From Paragyromitra xinjiangensis (Eukaryota; Ascomycota; Pezizomycetes; Pezizales; Discinaceae), in assembly GCA_038503065.1 (NCBI GenBank), contig JBCAMK010000004.1:231001-295000 (forward strand): 64,000 bases of DNA, read 5' to 3'. Below the pieces are notes generated by a model. It was not told where the DNA came from and did not search any database. It saw only the letters and a program-made list of their open reading frames with translations. Positions 13,355 to 25,459 of this stretch are shown here, in pieces. How positions within the stretch are numbered: the first letter of the stretch is position 1; every line of letters begins with the position of its first letter. Both the position numbers and the translations under genes were made by a program.

Positions 13355-14486
13355 TTACAAGAAAAATGCAGCCCCAACCACCACCACAAAACATCCAAGG
13401 TGCAGAAGTTTTCCCGAGACCGGCATCGGCATGGCCGACGACCCGCTCGTCTTTGTAGAATTCACCCCATTCAGATCCACAATTCCATCTGCACCACGGG
13501 AACTCGTGGTTGAAGCCGAGTCGGTGGTGATTTTTTTATCTGCATCATCAAACGGATACATGACCCCAATTTGTAAGAATGGGAACGAAGCGGTGACGTT
13601 GATGTTTGGACACACATCTCCAATGCGGTCAATGACGTCTCCTGTAGTAGCATTTTCGCCCTGGAACATGCCCGTGATGATGACCTCCATCATCTCGGAT
13701 TGCATGAAGCATGACGCTTGCTCGCAAAACGTCTGGTTTCGGGCTATGGCTTCTTCTTTGGTGAGGTGAGAGTAACGAGTTGCCTCAGTAGATGGCCAGG
13801 TTGTGAGTTCTGTTTCGGGCTCGGAGATAGAGCAGTAGGAGGTTGTATTGCTAATAACGGATTGGTGGTTAGTGTCATCTGAGCACCCCGGTAGCACAAT
13901 CGCGTGGGGAAGGGGGGGACGGATATTCGCGGCGTACTTACAGATCCTGTATACATTTCTCCCAAAAGATCCAATCTAACCACTGGTACTCCGTATACGC
14001 ATAAGCGCCACCAAATTGTAATACATCAACCCCAGCCTCCCCACCCGGTAGTTCAAACTGCTGCAAATAGATATCCGGCTCTTCGTTCCCTCCCAACGTC
14101 ACATCGCCGAACAGTTTGCTAAAGTCGTTTTCACACGAGCCCACTAGGTTCTCTCGCCACTGCTGCAGAGACGTGAGACAGTCTAAGCTGCAGATGTCAC
14201 GGTATAGTGTCGTGAATGCAGTTTGGGAGATTGAGGTTGAAGTTGTAGTGGTGTAATTTACTAGCGTGGGTCCGACGAACATTAGTGAGTTTGAACAATT
14301 CACGGAGGCCGAGTATGCTGCTGCACAGTCATCTGAGAGGGTGCCTGGGGGGATTATGCCGTTGAAGGATTGGCCTGTAATGGTGATCCCGTTCGACGGA
14401 AAAGTTGAGTTGAAGGAGAAGAGAGCGGTGGTGAGAGGAAGAGTCACGAGCGTGACTGTGAGAAGAAAGGAGCGTGGGGATAACAT
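13355..14486 (-). CDS. Secreted, probably GPI-anchored, cysteine-rich protein
   Basis: Exons 14486-13942 and 13850-13355 join in frame to 346 residues. The acceptor at the ATTAG ending at 13851 is chosen because it restores the frame and has an ACTAAC branch site about 20 nt upstream; the nearer CAG does not keep frame. A signal peptide opens the protein. The ectodomain has paired cysteines (DDCAAAYSASVNCSNS, DICSLDCLTS..GSCENDF) of the kind seen in fungal LysM-associated and wall proteins, plus several N-glycosylation sequons. The C-terminus is a Ser-rich stretch followed by a hydrophobic tail ending in FFL, a typical GPI attachment signal. No LysM domain is visible. Function is unknown; a cell-surface role is inferred. 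Confidence 0.78.
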
Positions 14487-15048
14487 GGCGGTTTTTTTTC
14501 TGGGGGAGGATTGTGTTAAAAGAGTGACATCCAGTATCTATCTGCCTTGTGGGGGGGGAGAAAAGGGAGGAGAGAGTAGGAAGGGGAGGAAAAAAATGAC
14601 CCCGAGCTTTGTGTGGAGTCGCGGTAAACACCAAGACGGCGGATGAGTGCATCTCTCCGCGTTTCCCATTCAATGCCCACACGTGAGGCAAGGTAATCCC
14701 TGTCTAGCAATTTGAAAGGGGCATAATAACCGGCGCACGGTTGAATGAGGCTGGGCAAAAACAAACATGTGGCGGGAGTGGCTTCGTGATGGTCTTGGCG
14801 GTAAATACCCATAGATCAATGACTACTTCAGCAACTTAAGAGCATCAGTTGAAATTTCACAGCAAGGGTAAGTGAGCATAGAGCTTTCTACTAAGTCTAA
14901 AATCTAGAAAGCTCGAGATCACTAAATGTAGCTTCAAATCATTAAGTGAAAAATCTGCTATTTCGCTCCCAAGTAGGAATCAAGAACTTTCGGATCAGGA
15001 CCTAGCCTATAAACCCCCTGCCCCGAAGCAAACAGAACACTAACCTCC
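14487..15048. other. Spacer between two minus-strand genes
   Basis: This 562-bp region holds the upstream region of the GPI-protein gene and the 3' end of the collagen-like gene. Purine-rich G runs lie at 14550-14600. No further gene is seen. Confidence 0.5.
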
Positions 15049-16046
15049 TCACTTCCGCAGGTACAACAAAACCTGCATCGCAGTTGCATAGATGAGATAT
15101 TTGACATAAGGGTTCAAACCTTTGATACCCGCGTTAGACCAAGTCATTCTAAACATAGCAAATGGTATCGATATTTCTTTTATAGCAGAACGAGCTGCCT
15201 GTTGTACACTGGCCGGAACCGATTTGTCATCTACTAAAGTATTCCAATACGCTTTAGGTCCACCCCCTGCTGGATGATGTATATAACTAAATGGTTCAGT
15301 TCCCACAGTAAACCAAAGTTTCTCTATCACTTCTCGACGATAATTAAGCTTTATACCAGCTGTCTCAAACGCCTCTGAGATAGCACTGATCGTGGGATCT
15401 TCGGGCATGACGGACCGATTGATCTCCGCATTAAGGACGGCGACAAGAGCATCCTGGGCCTCCTTCGATAAAGCATCGATTTCAATAGTGGTGCATAGTC
15501 CAAGTAAGCGCGGCGGCTCCAGGGCTGGGGGCAGCGTTTGTACCGACTCCAACGATACAACTCTATCTAGTAGATCCTCGATTATCCTCTGTTGCGCATT
15601 AATGGTATCTGCCATGGCTGTAATCGAGGTGGATAAATGAGTGATATTTGCAGAATCGCCGACAGGGCCGGCGGGGCCCCTAGGTCCCACGTCGCCGTCA
15701 CGCCCAGGACGACCATCACGTCCTGGTGAGCCATCACGACCTGGACGACCGTCACGCCCGGGAAGACCATCACGTCCTGGGGCGCCTATGATAATCAGCA
15801 TGAACCGGAAGTATACCACCTTAGCCAGTGAGATCCCTGATCAACAAGACCTGCTCTTGTTTCAGATCAGACGCTCTATCTCTCCTGGCCAAGGACTCAA
15901 AGTCTTGGCAATGGGGCCATTGCTAAGGAAAAGACCATATTGATTACTGAGAATCAGCCGCGTGACATACCTGTTGGTCCGATTTCGCCTCGTTCCCCAC
16001 GGGGGCCAGGAGGCCCTTGAGGCGCAGCTCTGAGTGAAGAATCCAT
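15049..16046 (-). CDS. Collagen-like protein with coiled coil and unique C-terminal domain
   Basis: Exon 1 (16046-15971) starts at an ATG and encodes GPPGPRGERGEIGPTG. A 185-nt intron splits the last Gly codon (phase 1), and exon 2 (15785-15049) continues with about 15 more Gly-X-Y triplets, mostly GRD/GRP/GSP, giving 270 residues in all. After the collagen block (about residues 11-75) comes a heptad-like helix (about 77-110) with the look of a trimerising coiled coil. A globular domain of about 150 residues ends in a hydrophobic segment (YVKYLIYATAMQVLLYL). No signal peptide is visible. It is intact, unlike most relatives at 44-64 kb, with which it shares the phase-1 Gly-codon intron. Function unknown. 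Confidence 0.8.
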
Positions 16047-17445
16047 CGATTGAGATTGACGATAGTGAGGATATGAGGCTTTCAGGTTAGATGAGATTCC
16101 GGTGGGTGTGAAACCTCATTGAAGGCAACATTTAAGTACTCGTATCTATGACTTTCAGGCCCATCATCCGACCGATTAGTGGTTGGATAGGCTTAGGTAG
16201 ATCAAAATGTGATACGGCTGCGATGAAAAGATTTAGCGATTCCAATCAAGTCGCAATACACACCCACACCCACTCTTGGCCAATAAACCAAGCTTTGTGA
16301 TAAATATAGTTGATTGGGGTTGAATAAAGTGTGACCAGTCAGAACAACTTGCATAAGGCTTGCATCTTGGGTTACCCCAGCAAAGTACCAAAGTCTATTC
16401 CCAAGACATCACTGGTAGTAACTGGCGGGCAAGCCGTGAGCGTGACGACCCTAAGACAGACCATTATTAGATGATTTTTCGTGCCAGTCGCCAAGATCGC
16501 CATGGAGGCTGTTTTGCAAAATGTATTAGTAGTGGGGTAAATAAAAATAAACCTTGATATAACTACATTTATCGTATTGGATGAGTCAATCGAGGGATCG
16601 GGAGTTTCTGCCCAGGAAAAAACCAAACATCCCTCCAAAAGAAAAGCTTCCTTATCGTGAATGTTGCGTATGTGTAAATTTCACAAAGCTTCACAGTAAT
16701 AGCGAATGTGTGGGCCCAATTTGCATACAGTTAGCTCTCGGAAGACATCCTGAAACCTTCAGAGGGTGCCCGCGGCATTTCCCGGTGGCTGGGGCTATTA
16801 AAAATCGGAGCATAGATTATTTTTATACCAGAGAGCCTCGTCTTAGCTCGATATGCAAGATCTGTTGCCCTAGATCGGTCAGATTTTATAGGAAGAGTTT
16901 AATCAGACACCCGCGATTCAACCAAGCTATCCATGTGGAAGCATAGGTAGATGCAGTTTCTTCATCAAAAGTGACGAACCAATCAGTCGCGTCACGTGGT
17001 CTTCGGGAGGAAGGAGTAGCGGTGAAAGGCAAACATACGGTGAAGATGGGGGAAACCCCACCCTAGCTTATACTTAGGACCATTATCCCTACAGTTCGGT
17101 TTGCCAAAATGTCCCCCGTGGCTCTAGCATCTGATTTAGCCCTTTCATTGCGCCATATAATTGTCTAAGAAAATTAATATCCTTTAAACAACAATTGAAA
17201 TTTATTCACAGCTAGTAAAAAAGTATAGCTATAACAGCCGATATCTATAAACAACGTAATGTAGCGCCATATTTTAAATCCTTATATACTTGTATGAAAC
17301 CAAGATCTACTTTACATAGAAAACCCTCAGAACGCCGTTCGTATAATATAGACAAATATATATAAATAAAACCGATGAAGTCGCCTCACCGAGTAGAAGA
17401 TGGGATGCTTTCTCTTAACATTTCGCCCAACAGTCCCTCCCGCTA
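16047..17445. other. Intergenic region; one doubtful small open frame
   Basis: This is the upstream region of the collagen-like gene (before about 16350) and the 3' flank of the DUF3433 gene. A plus-strand frame at 16581-16946 (121 codons) has several Cys residues (ECCVCVN, CKICC) but no family match that I recognise. I leave it as doubtful. Confidence 0.35.
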
Positions 17446-20400
17446 TCATACCTCTTCCGAATTTAGCATCTCTTGCGCCATAACTTTACTAACTCGTTTC
17501 CCCCTATCCACCGAAAACCCCTCCGCTAGGCGGACCTGCCTCGCCTGCATCTTAGCATTTTCTCCTCTTCCCACAAGAGGCTCCCTGTCCACTCCAAAGT
17601 GCTGTTTGCCGTCCCGCCCAAAATAAACACCATACCCGTACTTGTTTCCTAGCCGGTTTAAGAAGTTTGCGCGCTCCTCAGGATTCATGGCTTCAGTCCC
17701 CGCGACGTCGTCGATAGCGTTTGACGCATAGTACGTCGACATCTCAACTGCAATGCTGGTTGGCAGATTCGAAAGGAAGTTTCCTGGTCTGTATATGTAG
17801 GTGATAGTACCAACAATAATGAATAGTCCTAGGATAGCAACAGAGACGATAAACATCCCCTGTGACATTGCCATCCTCCTCTCGCTTAGCTGCACTTGTC
17901 CTGCCACAATTGTGCCGTGGACAGGACTAAATAGACCATCACTGTATCTTTGCAGGAAGATGGAAAAGAGCAATTTATAGACCTTTTCCAAGGCTCGACC
18001 AGAAACAGCCGGGTCTGGAGGCCAGGTGCTATTCGGCTTATCGCTCCCGGGTAGGTTCCGCATGAGGTAGTTAACCCAGTCGTATGGCTTTGGGTCGTTG
18101 CGGACGTAGCGTGATACCGCCCCTCCCATCTGATCATCGACGTTGTTGTCGTCATCACTAATGACCTGGTCGAATAGCGAGACGAACTGCGCGGCAGTAG
18201 TATCGCTGAAGAAGTCATCTGGGGATTCCCATTCACCGGTACGATTATATCCAAGGATTGTGTTCTGCTCGTCGACCCGGACGTCAAAGATCGCCGTCTG
18301 GAAATAACTCTTACACACAACCGCAACATGGCTTGGTGGCTCGGTGACTCCCAGTATTGTGGTTGGATCATTCCCGTCTTGGTATGGGACCTCCACGACC
18401 TTTGTTTGGATCCACCCTGCCGTGAAATATCCCGGGCACTGCCAGTTCTCACTCCCGTACCTGAATGTACCCATGAAATCGATATAACCCCAGCCAGGCA
18501 CGATTGGCAATTCCGTACGACCAGTACCATCGTTCCATACGGTTAACGTTTGGTCGAACTCGCCAAGATTGCCGGTATACATTACAGCATTGTATGTGCC
18601 GTTTTTAACCCCATCCGGTGTCTGACATTCTTGCCACATATCAAATGCATAGTCACGACCCACATCAGGGACGGCTCCGGTACCGTTACTGCTGCCGTTG
18701 GACCCGGGGGTATTATTCTTCCACTGGCGCTTCATTAAGGTCTGATTCTCGGGCATCTCGTTGCACTTAATATCGACGCCAAACCCCCTTGTCGAGCCTT
18801 CACGCACTTTTCCATGGAGTTTAGGATCAGAGCTATCAAATGGGAGGAAATAGAATTCATCCGATGTCCATTGCGGGAGTGACAAGTTCTGTGAAACATT
18901 CGCAAACGCAACATAGAATAGCTCCAGCTGCCGGATGTCGCTGCCGTTGTAGTGGGCGGTGTCAAGGCTTACTCCCCCCTGCGGCAGACCAAGCTGGACC
19001 GAGTTAATGCTCACATTACCTGGCTTCATAACTTGGCTCAGTGGCTGTTGGAAGTTGGTTGCTTCCGCCCGAAGGATAGTTTTATCGTTGAACAGTGCAC
19101 CGAATGCAACAGCCAGGAGGTTGGATCCAAGCGCCATCATGGAGAGGGATGCAAGAAGGAAATGACGTGCCCGAAAGGAGCGGTATCCTACAAAGTGGGG
19201 GGGCTTGCAGTCATAATTGACAGTGAGAGATTTAAGTGGTGAGGAGTTTCCTTTGCTGAGTTCTTGGTACGGCATCACGAGTGCGGTGTAGCGCGTGATG
19301 AGAACCCAGAATGGCTCGATGAAAGTTGCAATAAATGTGGGGAGGTAATTGTAGACTATGTTGTTCTGGAAGCTGTTACCGATAACGGGGAGACCTTAAA
19401 AAGTCGAATTAGTGACTTAGTCGAGTGATAATTTATGATATAGAGAACTCACCATCCCAGTTCCTATCAGAGCTATACAGCCATCCCAGCAACACTGCCA
19501 GCGCTAAAAACAGAAAACATACAGCAAACCCCATGACAGGATGCAGTTCCCAGTGGCTGTCGTTCTTGTCCAGTGCCAAGCTTTCGATATGCTGCGCCGC
19601 ATTATCATTATCTGGCAAGCGCCATTCCTGGTCTGCTGCCTCTTTCGGTATTTTGTAGACAGTCGGGTTGAGTTTCATCAACCTATACCCTCCGGTGGAG
19701 AGAGGCACTATTTGGTACCTCCTATCGCTCTTGCGTAATGTCGAAACTAGCTTCTCCTCACCCATCCACTCGAAGTTCTGTAGGTCTGAGATCACACTCG
19801 GGGAACCGGCGATAGCACTCATGCCGGCAGCGATAGAAGATGGATCATGAGTGAGGTTGCAAGTGCGCCTCCAAGTAGTATAGATCAATCCGAATGACAG
19901 AAAGAGAAGGATGCCAAGTGCGGCTTCGATAAGACGCGCAAAAACAGGGTCGACGGTCACAGCTTCAATCAGGAAGGTACGCTCAAACGATGGGTCTTGA
20001 GCGGCAGATGGGTGAACGGCCGATAGTTCGCCAACCACAGCCATAGCAAAAAGAAGACTATAAGCTCTTGCGAACATTTCCCCTAGCTTTGTTGAGTCTA
20101 GGAGTGATCCCAGATCACCTTCCTTCTCTCCCGCAAGACCGAACCCAGTAAGGCCATGGATGTTGTAGATACCAACCGTCTCGTTGAACTTCCTACCCAG
20201 CTGGAATTGGTGATCCGGTGGTGCAAATGGATACTCTCCTACAGCGTTGGGATATATCGCCACATCCATCGCACTCGTGCTTGCTGCGTTTATCCCAATC
20301 GACATCAAATCCCCGAAATATGTCCCATTAATATCCGTGAACACAGTCTTTTCCCCCAACGGCTCTTCATGCAACACTGCTCCTGTCTTCGCCTGTACTG

Positions 20401-21654
20401 TGACCTTCACCGACTGCTGTTCGTATACCGGCTCGCAGAATATTACAGCCCAGTCGGTGCTATACCACTTCACTAAATTCCTCTTGTTGATCTCAGCCAA
20501 ATCTTCTTGCCGCCAAACCAACTCCTTTCCCCACAGCGCCATGAATGTGTTATTATTAGCACAGTGGGCGTCTGTGGAGCTCAGGGTATAATCATCCACC
20601 ATACTCCCTGGCGGCACAAATCTAGGATTCTTCCCATGGCTCACGAATAGAGTATTCCAATTCTTTTCGAATAGGAAAACTTGATCGTAGGGGTATGTTT
20701 TGCGAGTCAGGTTGTATGAACAGTCTTTCGCCTGATTGGTGAATAGAAATGAGCTTGGTCCATCAAGAGTATTACCGTCCGGAAATGCCTGGATCGTCGC
20801 CGGCGCACATTTCAAGTCTGCCGAGAGGCGGGTAGAGGTGCCAGTCCAGGTCTCATTGGACCTGATCCCTGCGTTTTCTGTAGGGCGGAATGGAAGGATT
20901 GCATGGCTTGGAGTTGCGAAGGGGGGGAGGCTGGCGTTGAAGTAGGTGTAGTCATATGCAATGAAGGTGAAAGCTGCTGAGAGATTCTTGTCTTGGCTTG
21001 CCGATGGGACGATAGTAGATGCCACAAACGGAGCGGCGATAGTTCTGGGTACGATATCCATGCTGAAAATAGCAGCTGACAGTGGACTGATGGAGAAAAA
21101 TATCAATACCAGGATTGTCCCAGAGTAAAATACGGCCCAATGTTTCCTCCTGAATGCAGTGATGGGAACACTCGCAACGAGACTATAGGGATAGTTCAGC
21201 AGTAGTGAGTCCCGCGCTAGGGCTCCACTGGGTTTCGATAATTGATAGTATGGTTCCAGCCGTTTGATATCATGATCCACCCAAGTCCACAGTAGGCCGT
21301 AGAGAACTGACACGAGCGTCGGAAGATACTGATACGCAAATTTGGCGCGTGTTGAAAGTGACTCTGGCTGACCATCCCCACTATTGACATCCCCAAAAGC
21401 GAGCCCACCATTTTTTCTAAAGGTCTGGAAGAGTACCTCGATAAGGATTATGAAGAGAATAGATATCCACGTAAAGGTTATGAGGAATGGTCGGCCAATT
21501 ACCGAAGGCTTCCAGTTTTCTTTAACTTTTACGCCTAGCGATTGTCAGTCGAGACATGTAGTTATAGAGTTATGAAATCAGTCGACGGACCTCTGAATTT
21601 GGTGTCGTAAGTCTCTAAGGTAGGCGAGGGTATGCATCCTACATGGGAAGACAT
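17446..21654 (-). CDS. Large DUF3433 membrane protein (two repeats)
   Basis: Two long frames (626 and 610 codons) and a short first exon form one gene: exons 21654-21591, 21534-19453 and 19394-17446, introns of 56 and 58 nt, total 1364 residues. Joining is supported by consensus splice sites and by domain logic, since fungal DUF3433 proteins carry two copies of the domain. Each half has an N-terminal hydrophobic pair, a long extracellular-type region rich in N-glycosylation sequons and Cys, and a C-terminal membrane segment (LIEAALGILLFLSFGLIYTT in the first; MFIVSVAILGLFIIVGTITY in the second). More helices lie near the N-terminus (FLITFTWISILFIILIEVLF) and between the halves. It is probably a plasma-membrane or secretory-pathway protein; its biochemical role is unknown. 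Confidence 0.85.
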
Positions 21655-22595
21655 GTTGATATATACCCAGAAGCTGTAGTTCGGTGAGCTAACTTCAAGA
21701 GCCACCCATTAATCGAAATACTTCCTATCCACGATCTCGGCCTGAAAACTTTATTCTTGAAAAATAAGGGGCATCAATCACCTTCAATTTTCAGGATTAC
21801 CCCTAAGTATTTGTTCCAACGGCGGGGTTATATATATTCATAGCCACGTCGACCAGGTGCTAGAACGCCTATGGTAATTCGAAAGGTAAGGGACAGAGCC
21901 GCATGCAGTCTCAAATATAACGCTTTTAATAAACGCCTATCAAACGCCTAGAAGTAAAAGCCAATTACAATGCCGGAGAAAACTCTTGTTCGCTGGAGAA
22001 ACCTTTGTGCTGAACCGCGAAAGCCTAAATTCAAGAAACGAAGGCAGTGCACCAATGCACTGGTAACATTTTGTGCCACCGGAGAGAGACCGCTATCAGG
22101 ATCGGTATAAAAATAGATCTACACCGACTGCGCTTACCGGAAGTGTCCAGCATCTCTGATTTAATTAGATCCACGTGCGTCCCATGATCGTGAAATCTCT
22201 GGTCCTTCATGGGACAAGCCCCCCCAAGCATTTCTCCGGAATGATGCAGATCGAGAAACTGCTAAAGCTGCTTAAACCCTAACCCACAAAATAGCTGTGG
22301 GGTTCTTGGGATCATGGACACATGAAACACCGTCCCTGCGCATTTGTACATGAATTCATGCATGTCGACCAGGGAACGTTTCGTGCGCCAGTGATACCAA
22401 GCTCTGTAGCGCATGTAGATACTCACAACTCTTCCATACACGTCCCATCACGTCATGCCCTGGAGCCCTAAACGCGTCTCCCCGCTTCCCCATGGAAAAT
22501 AAGGATAATATTTCATTCAGTCGTAATAAGATTATCCATCTTTCCCTCACCACGCTATGCAAAAATAAGAAGAAATAGATCAAAACAAATAACTC
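21655..22595. other. Intergenic region
   Basis: This segment separates the DUF3433 start from the 3' end of the RPA70N-domain gene. Only short frames are present. I see no RNA gene or terminal-repeat element. Confidence 0.5.
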
Positions 22596-23678
22596 CTAAA
22601 CCATCCCAATTCTCTGGCGACTAGACTCCCCATCCCAAAATGTGGCAGGGCCTTTAGTATCCTTAGCTTCACCACTTTCTTGGCTCTTCACGGGCTCCTG
22701 ATTTTTCGGATCTTCCTGGCTCCCCACAGCCCCTCGATCCTCCAAAATCTCTTGGCTCTGCATAGACCGCCTCTTTCCCCTCATCTTTGCAATCTTTCTC
22801 TCCCCACTCTGAACCTCCTCGGTCGCGAATCTATTTGCTCTCATCTTCGCAATCTTTCTTTCTGAAGCCGGGACGCGCGAACTCCCTGAACTCTGGGTTT
22901 CTTGGGCAGCCTGATTTTCGTCGGGACCAACGTCTTCCTCGGGATTGTCGTCCTCATTCTGCTCATTTTCGCACTTAGCCAGAGACTCGAGGTACTCCCT
23001 CCTCCTAGGCCCCGCGTTGATCTTGATCGTATCAAAAGAAACCATTGGGGCTTGTGTATCAATTGGAACGTCTTGAGTAAGGAATTGATTATTCCTAGTG
23101 CATATTGCCGCATCCGTTATAACAGCGTTAACTTTCGGTGGTGGGCCCAAAGTGATCACTTCCATAGCGTTTTTGAATTCGTCCTTATGGCCCTTCGGAA
23201 GAACAACCTGCATAGCCATTACCGCTAAGTAACTGGAGAGCGAAAAAAACGTCAGTCCTGTCATTTCGATGATGAGGATGGCGAAAGTAGTGAACACACG
23301 TTTTCGTCCCGGATGTCGCTAATTCGTAATGCACAAGTCTCACGGTCGAATACTTTTTGAGGTGTCCAGATTCGGGCATCCAGTGCAAGTCAGGAGCAAT
23401 AATGGCTAAACACATGAGTCAGCTGTTTGCGAGGCATGGCAAGTTTAGAATGAGGACAAACCATGCATCGCGTGCTTTTCATCCGATACCATCAGCTTGC
23501 AAACTACACCACCATCCTGGTCCCAAAATCTGATATCCACAACCTGCAAAATAGGATCAGGAAATAAAAGTGTGCAAGGCCCATAAGCGCGACAGATATT
23601 TCTTATAGGGTGTCGGAATGGGAGGGCGGGGGGTATCCAGCCTTTACACTTTGTTTGATCGGTTATTGGTAATGCCAT
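22596..23678 (-). CDS. RPA70N-like (replication factor A N-terminal) domain protein
   Basis: Three exons (23678-23462, 23405-23300, 23232-22596) join to 319 residues. Residues about 43-140 follow the pattern of the Rfa1/RPA70 N-terminal OB domain: PILQVVDI, then a charged turn, KLMVSDEKHAMHAIIAP, an STVRLVHYE strand, and a final strand YLAVMAMQVVLP. In RPA this fold binds acidic peptides of checkpoint and repair proteins. The protein stops well short of full RPA70. The rest is polar and probably disordered, with a repeated basic ERKIAKMR motif (twice) and acidic patches. The second intron's acceptor (CTCCAG before TTACTTAG) is chosen over a nearer CAG because it preserves both frame and the OB strand. 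It is divergent from the SWS1 gene with about 190 bp between them. Assignment is by motif reading only. Confidence 0.66.
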
Positions 23679-23868
23679 TATTAGAAACAGGGATGATATC
23701 GTGTGGCCTTGACGCGAGGAAGCTTAGCAAGACGTGAGAGAGGAAGGATAATAAGATGCTGCAGGATAGTGGTTTCTAGGGGCGGGATGTGAGGATCTTA
23801 TATCTAGTCTCGTGAAGGTCCGTGCGGCGATTCACCATCCCCTAACCCTATCCTGACGTCGCTGATAA
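23679..23868. promoter_or_regulatory. Shared divergent promoter region (RPA70N-like gene and SWS1)
   Basis: Only about 190 bp (about 265 if SWS1 starts at its second ATG, 23944) separate the two start codons. The segment contains GACGCGA, close to the MluI cell-cycle box core, and TGACGTC, a CRE-like word. These are short words that could occur by chance. The head-to-head layout is seen directly; co-regulation is inferred. Confidence 0.45.
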
Positions 23869-24873
23869 ATGGATATAGGAACGAACGAATTCGAAATACT
23901 AAACCGTCATCCTAAATATTTGATATTGGGTACGTGTACTGCAATGCTATCGACTCCATCATCTCGTCTGATCCTTTCCGACCTCATACTCCAGTTATCC
24001 GAGCTTAGCAGGAATAACACAAGCTCACCTGCCCCACCTGCCCCACCTCCAGAATCCGATGCCTCTGCCGAACCCACCCCCAACCCTCTTAAAGCACTTC
24101 CAAAAGAAGTACAACAAATAATTGTAGCACTCGAATACCTCATCCCCTGTGGTGTAACCACAGCGCTTGACGTCCTAGATAAAGGTCTCGTAACACGATA
24201 CACCCTCAAAACCGAGGACAAAGCTAGGGAGAAGGAGGAGGGGCAGGAGGAGGGGCAGGAGAAAGCCGAGGAGAAGGCTGAGGAGCAGGTCGAGGTACCT
24301 GCTGCCGAACGAGAAATACCAGGTTCCCCAACAGGTTCGGGTAGTGAAATTAGTGACATCCGTGAAGAAGCAGAAGAAGCAGAAGCAGCAGCAGAAACAG
24401 TAGAATCAAACGACTCATCAACCCCAGCACGCACTGAAAAGTACTCTTACTACGTTGGGTCGGAAGAAATACCTCGTTCAAGGTTCTCAAAGAAACCAGC
24501 ATATCCCTCCTCGACTTATCATGTTCTCCTGGATGCGTGGTATTGCACCTGCCCGAAATTCTTCGATTCTCTTGCCACCAAGCCTAAGCCTGTGGCTACA
24601 AGTGCATGCCCGGAACTGACGGATAAAAACAAAAGGGCAAGGAGACGATGGGAAAAGAAGGAATTCGAAAGGGTATGGGATCTTCTGAAAACCCACAATT
24701 GGGTATGGGGAGGTAGGATGATGGGGGTGCATGCCCCGCCAATATGTAAACACCTATTAGCGTGTGTATTAGCGGAGAACTGTGGCAATTTGTTTATGCC
24801 ATTTGTTAAAAGGGTGGAGGTGGATTTGGATGAGATGGTAGGGCTAAGTGTTAACATATTGAGGGTGGGATGA
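23869..24873 (+). CDS. sws1: SWS1/ZSWIM7 homologue, SWIM zinc-finger subunit of the Shu complex
   Basis: A single-exon gene of 334 residues; a second in-frame ATG at 23944 would give a 309-residue form. A helix (SRLILSDLILQLSEL) and a block ALDVLDKGLVTRY match the N-terminal part of ZSWIM7/Sws1. A SWIM finger follows, with C226-x-C228 in WYCTCPKFF and C293-x-H295 in PPICKHLLACVLAE, the signature CxC..CxH. An acidic, low-complexity insert (about 115-190) and a 60-residue insert inside the finger make it longer than animal ZSWIM7. In yeasts and animals this protein pairs with a RAD51 paralogue to promote Rad51 filament assembly. An XRCC2-type paralogue is encoded 15 kb away at 39.8 kb. Confidence 0.84.
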   Translation: MDIGTNEFEILNRHPKYLILGTCTAMLSTPSSRLILSDLILQLSELSRNNTSSPAPPAPPPESDASAEPTPNPLKALPKEVQQIIVALEYLIPCGVTTALDVLDKGLVTRYTLKTEDKAREKEEGQEEGQEKAEEKAEEQVEVPAAEREIPGSPTGSGSEISDIREEAEEAEAAAETVESNDSSTPARTEKYSYYVGSEEIPRSRFSKKPAYPSSTYHVLLDAWYCTCPKFFDSLATKPKPVATSACPELTDKNKRARRRWEKKEFERVWDLLKTHNWVWGGRMMGVHAPPICKHLLACVLAENCGNLFMPFVKRVEVDLDEMVGLSVNILRVG

Positions 24874-25459
24874 TATGTCGGAGAGTTAGTGATTAGCGCT
24901 ATCAGCCAACCACTACATGTATCTCAGCATATAACACTGATACAGTGTTTATATTCCTTACAGTCGCCACACCGGCATGTAATTGATACACCTTGTAGAG
25001 CTTATGGGTCTCATAGACGAGCACCTCCTACACTTATCTTCCTTTCAGTTCCCATGTGTTTGCGCGATCGATCAAAAAACTTCACTCCAATTTCTTATCT
25101 CAGGCCCTTTGATATGGCGCCCACCTTTGGTGGAGTCTGTTTGGAAGATCTCTTGATCTTAGTCAGTACGGGCTGTATCTAATATACAGATATCAAATCC
25201 AGAAGCACTCTGCCTGATAAGAAGTGTCATACAACATAATGAAATCTTTGGATATTTCAGTGGCTACGGGGGTAGCAAAGTATAGTAAAATTATATGGTT
25301 TTATCTATGTATATAAGATACTCATTGCAGCTCCTACTACATGAGATCTTATCCATTGACAATAACTCACACACAAATTACATTATAGGCGGTACAAAAA
25401 GCTATCTGCTTCATTTATGTTGTAGAAGCCACCCTTCTACAGACAATTTGTCCCTTCAT
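24874..25459. other. 3' spacer between convergent genes
   Basis: This is 586 bp between the convergent stops of SWS1 and the Lys/Glu-rich gene. It is AT-rich with no gene visible. Confidence 0.5.

Noticed and set aside
16581..16946. 121-codon frame with Cys pairs
   Set aside because: Cys spacing does not fit a zinc finger family that I know, and no neighbouring exon was found.
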